In this document: piece after piece, positions 61,381-64,000 of the stretch | How the letters are laid out: each line of letters opens with the position of its first letter | Position numbering within the stretch: the stretch's first letter is position 1 | NCBI GenBank assembly: GCA_964058805.1 | Contig: CAXKVV010000740.1 | Location: 1-64,000, forward strand | Direction of reading: 5' to 3' | DNA length: 64,000 nt | Source of the DNA: Schoenoplectus triqueter | Lineage: Eukaryota > Streptophyta > Magnoliopsida > Poales > Cyperaceae | The notes under the pieces: generated by a model | What the model saw: the letters and a program-made list of their open reading frames with translations, nothing else | Database searches by the model: none | What the model was told of the DNA's origin: nothing | Program-made: the position numbers and the translations under genes

Positions 61381-63297
61381 CAAAAGGGTGATAACCTTCC
61401 CTGAAATTGTGAGATATACTTGAGTTGTAAGGCCTATTTTCAGATAAAATAACCCAAATCATAAGAATAACGTTGCCACCATTTAGATAATAATGCTAAA
61501 TTCATATATCGTAAATTGAGAAACCCCATTATGCTTAACTTGTAATCGTAATATCACAAAAACTCATATAAATAATTTAAATAATGTCATTTACAATTCT
61601 ATAAATTTATCTAAGCTAAATATATCAGATACAGTATAAATTAAGCATAAAAATCAACTATAATGCATTGAAAACACATCTTAAAAATTCCATTCACATT
61701 TTTAATCAATTTGCACATCATTTCTAACCTTAATATTTCAAAAACTCACACTTTGTCTTATGCTGTTTTTAAATTTTGTTGTACTTAATAATTCTTTAAT
61801 TTTATTATTTTGTAAAATATATTTAAATTTAATAAGTTTCTTTGAGATATTTATGTAGGATCCTATGAAAGATTTAAGGAATACAAGTACTGATGATCAA
61901 GACTATTGAAGAAACTTCAATAGACATAGGATCATAATCATATAAAAATATAATTCAAAATCTTACGTTTCTTTATAAGTTTGCAAGGAAAAAGATTGCT
62001 GTCGTAGTAAACCGTTATAACTGTTATCTAACCGTTATAACATTTCATAATTCTACATTCAATATTTTCTAAGTTTTCTGAAAACAGAGACACTATAAAA
62101 TTAACAAATTGTATCATTATGTAACACTATATGTGAAGCATTGGTGCTTCATAACTTTTAATGATTCAGTGAATTATTATAACGTCTCTGAAACGTAGAA
62201 GACCTTATCAGAGTCTGGTCAAACTAGTCAAATCATTGTCAACATTTCATCTTATCGTATAACGATTCAATCTATATTTTTTGAATCGTTATAATGATAC
62301 AAAAAAGTTCTGACAAGAGGTATTATTATAATATCAATATTCAAGACCATGAAATGTTATAGCGGTTTCAAAATTATTATAATGATTTTCTGTGCAAGAA
62401 TACCAACTGTTTTCTATTATGTGCTCTATTTGAATGTGATGCTTTTGAAATTTCTATAACTAATTCATTCTCTCACAATCTCTAGCAATCTGATCATTCA
62501 ATCAAAACACTCAAAGAGCCTTTATAATTTTTCCATGCAAATATAAAAAATTAAGATCACAAATTTAGCCAATTTCTTGTATTTTTTTCTGAACGGTTTT
62601 TAAGCTCTAATATTTGAGCTTTGACTCAATTTTTCTTTCAGCTTCTAGCTGACTTTTTCTAAGTCTTGAGTGCTCGTTGTTATTCTTTATTTTGGTTAGT
62701 TTATTTTTAGACTTCTTGTACATGTCTTGTGAAAAAGTCACTGCTTCTAAATTGTAAAAAAAAAATTGTCAATAAAGCGGCGTCCCATTTGTGGGACGAG
62801 ATTCAGAGACGTAGGTTTCATAATCGAACTTCGTTATCATATCGTGTCTTCTTTAAAATTCCGCACTTGCATAATTTGTACTTCATATTTCATATTTTTC
62901 TACAAGTTGCATATCTTATTGAAAGATATAGTAGATTATTTTATATCAATTGATATTTGATTAAATTTTTATAACATATCTTTATTTGCATCTAGTATTT
63001 GACTAAGTTTGTGAATTCTCTCTTAATCTTTCTTAAGTCAATTCTTGTGTGAATTTGTAACAAGCTTGTTGTTCACTAAATCAGTCTTTTTCTAAATTAT
63101 TTAGAATAGTGTGAACTTGTATTTTCAATAAATTCCATGAAAAATTATCTTAGTATATAAATTTTGTATGAGTTAAATAAATTATATATGATGAAAATTA
63201 AGTATTATTTATTATGATGCATTTCAAATTATGATTCTATTCTCATTTTTATCAAATTATGTCTAATTTTTAGTTATAATATATCACCAACACTCTA
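61381..63297. other. Intergenic; possible degenerate LTR at about 61860-63100
   Basis: No gene is supported. The segment 62770-62850 (GGGACGAGATTCAGAGACGTAGG and AATCGAAC nearby) resembles the end region of some copia LTRs, and an A-run precedes it. No partner LTR or target duplication was found, so this is tentative. Confidence 0.3.
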
Positions 63298-63314
63298 CAA
63301 CAAATAGCAGCAGC

Positions 63315-63349
<35 letters not shown>

Positions 63350-63590
63350 AAACAACAACAACAAATTAAAGTAGACTAGAAATGAAACTCAATCCAAAAT
63401 CATAGAGGTTAGAGATCTCAAATATTAAAAATCAATGATGATAATAATGATAATGATATTCATAGTAATGATAACGAGAATAATGATAATAATGATGACG
63501 ATGATATTATAATATGATAATAATATACTAATAATAGTAATAATAATATACTAATAATAATAGCAGTAATAATAATACTACTAGTAGAGT
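63298..63590. repeat. (CAA)n and (TAA/GAT)n triplet microsatellites
   Basis: A (CAA)n tract of about 18 units (about 63311-63364, with interruptions) is followed by a long interrupted array of GATAAT, ATAATAA and TACTAATAA words at about 63435-63590. Confidence 0.92.
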
Positions 63591-63599
63591 AAAACTAAA

Positions 63600-63958
63600 A
63601 TGTTCCTAAGAGTACGGAACCTCTCCATACTCTTAACTAAAAAAATATATCTAATTATCTTTAAATTTATATTTCTCTCTCACAATAAATTCTTTATATG
63701 AAAATCTGATGATATATAAAAATTTATCATTTTTTGAGTTTCGTAAATATTTATTTCATATTTTTTAAGATGAAACTAAAATAACAATAAAATAATTAGT
63801 ATTTACCTATGAAAATAAATTACTTTAAAAATCCAAAATAAGTACTGAAGAATCTCTAAAAATAGAAAAATTTTATATCCCATAATATTTTGATATAAAA
63901 ATTTACATATACATTTTTGAATTAAGAGCATGGAAAATCCATACTCCTAATAGTAAAT
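63600..63958. mobile_element. Foldback element flanked by TAA/TAG triplet repeats
   Basis: ACTAAAATGTTCCTAAGAGT and ATACTCTTAACT on the left face the inverted ATTAAGAGCATGGAAAATCC and ATACTCCTAATAGT on the right. The interior resembles family A in layout (ATAAATTCTTTATATGAAAA block) but is diverged. The flanks are triplet (TAA/TAG) rather than TA repeats. Confidence 0.6.
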
Positions 63959-64000
63959 TAGTTTACTAGTATTAATAGTAGTAATATAATAATATTTATA

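Noticed and set aside
62729..62960. Small open frames near 62.8 kb
   Set aside because: They lie in a possible LTR remnant and have no recognisable domain.

Overview
The window is nuclear DNA from a flowering plant. Three spliced genes have clear plant orthologues with GT/AG introns. The space between them is AT-rich and packed with plant transposons: Ty1/copia, Ty3/gypsy, LINE, hAT, a CACTA-like element and many foldback MITEs. Coding GC is moderate, without the GC-rich codon pattern of grasses, so a non-grass angiosperm (probably a eudicot or early-diverging dicot) is likely. The species cannot be named from the sequence.

Layout. 1-3.8 kb: a decayed Ty1/copia element split by a 1.05-kb non-autonomous hAT element. 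3.8-4.7 kb: a cluster of short palindromes and a 166-bp foldback element. 4.84-8.97 kb: a complete hAT transposon with terminal inverted repeats, an 8-bp target duplication and a four-exon, apparently intact transposase gene. 9-29.6 kb: gene-poor DNA with several MITEs, a CACTA-like element, a degraded LINE and (TA)n microsatellites. 29.6-35.2 kb: a full-length Ty3/gypsy retrotransposon with 606-bp LTRs that look identical, a 5-bp target duplication and one open gag-pol frame. 36.5-40.6 kb: a leucine-rich-repeat receptor-like (pseudo)kinase of the Arabidopsis At5g10020 type. 41.7-43.9 kb: a nest of foldback elements separated by (TA)n tracts. 46.2-51.7 kb: an ATG14-like autophagy gene with 12 exons. 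53.5-59.3 kb, minus strand: an Acinus-like SAP/RRM gene, convergent with ATG14, carrying a second nest of foldback elements in one intron. 59.4-64 kb: intergenic DNA with a LINE remnant, a possible LTR remnant and triplet microsatellites.

The host genes have unrelated jobs: cell-surface signalling, autophagy-specific PI3-kinase complex, and splicing/exon-junction (ASAP) complex. The spliced models keep frame across every junction: 1051, 484 and 731 residues.

The most interesting material is mobile DNA. (1) An apparently complete hAT element and a non-autonomous relative lie 3.5 kb apart with matching termini. (2) Several families of 350-410-bp foldback elements sit in or beside (TA)n tracts and form two dense nests; they resemble the 'micron' elements of rice. 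(3) The gypsy element is probably very young and encodes the last ~35 codons of its polyprotein inside its own 3' LTR.
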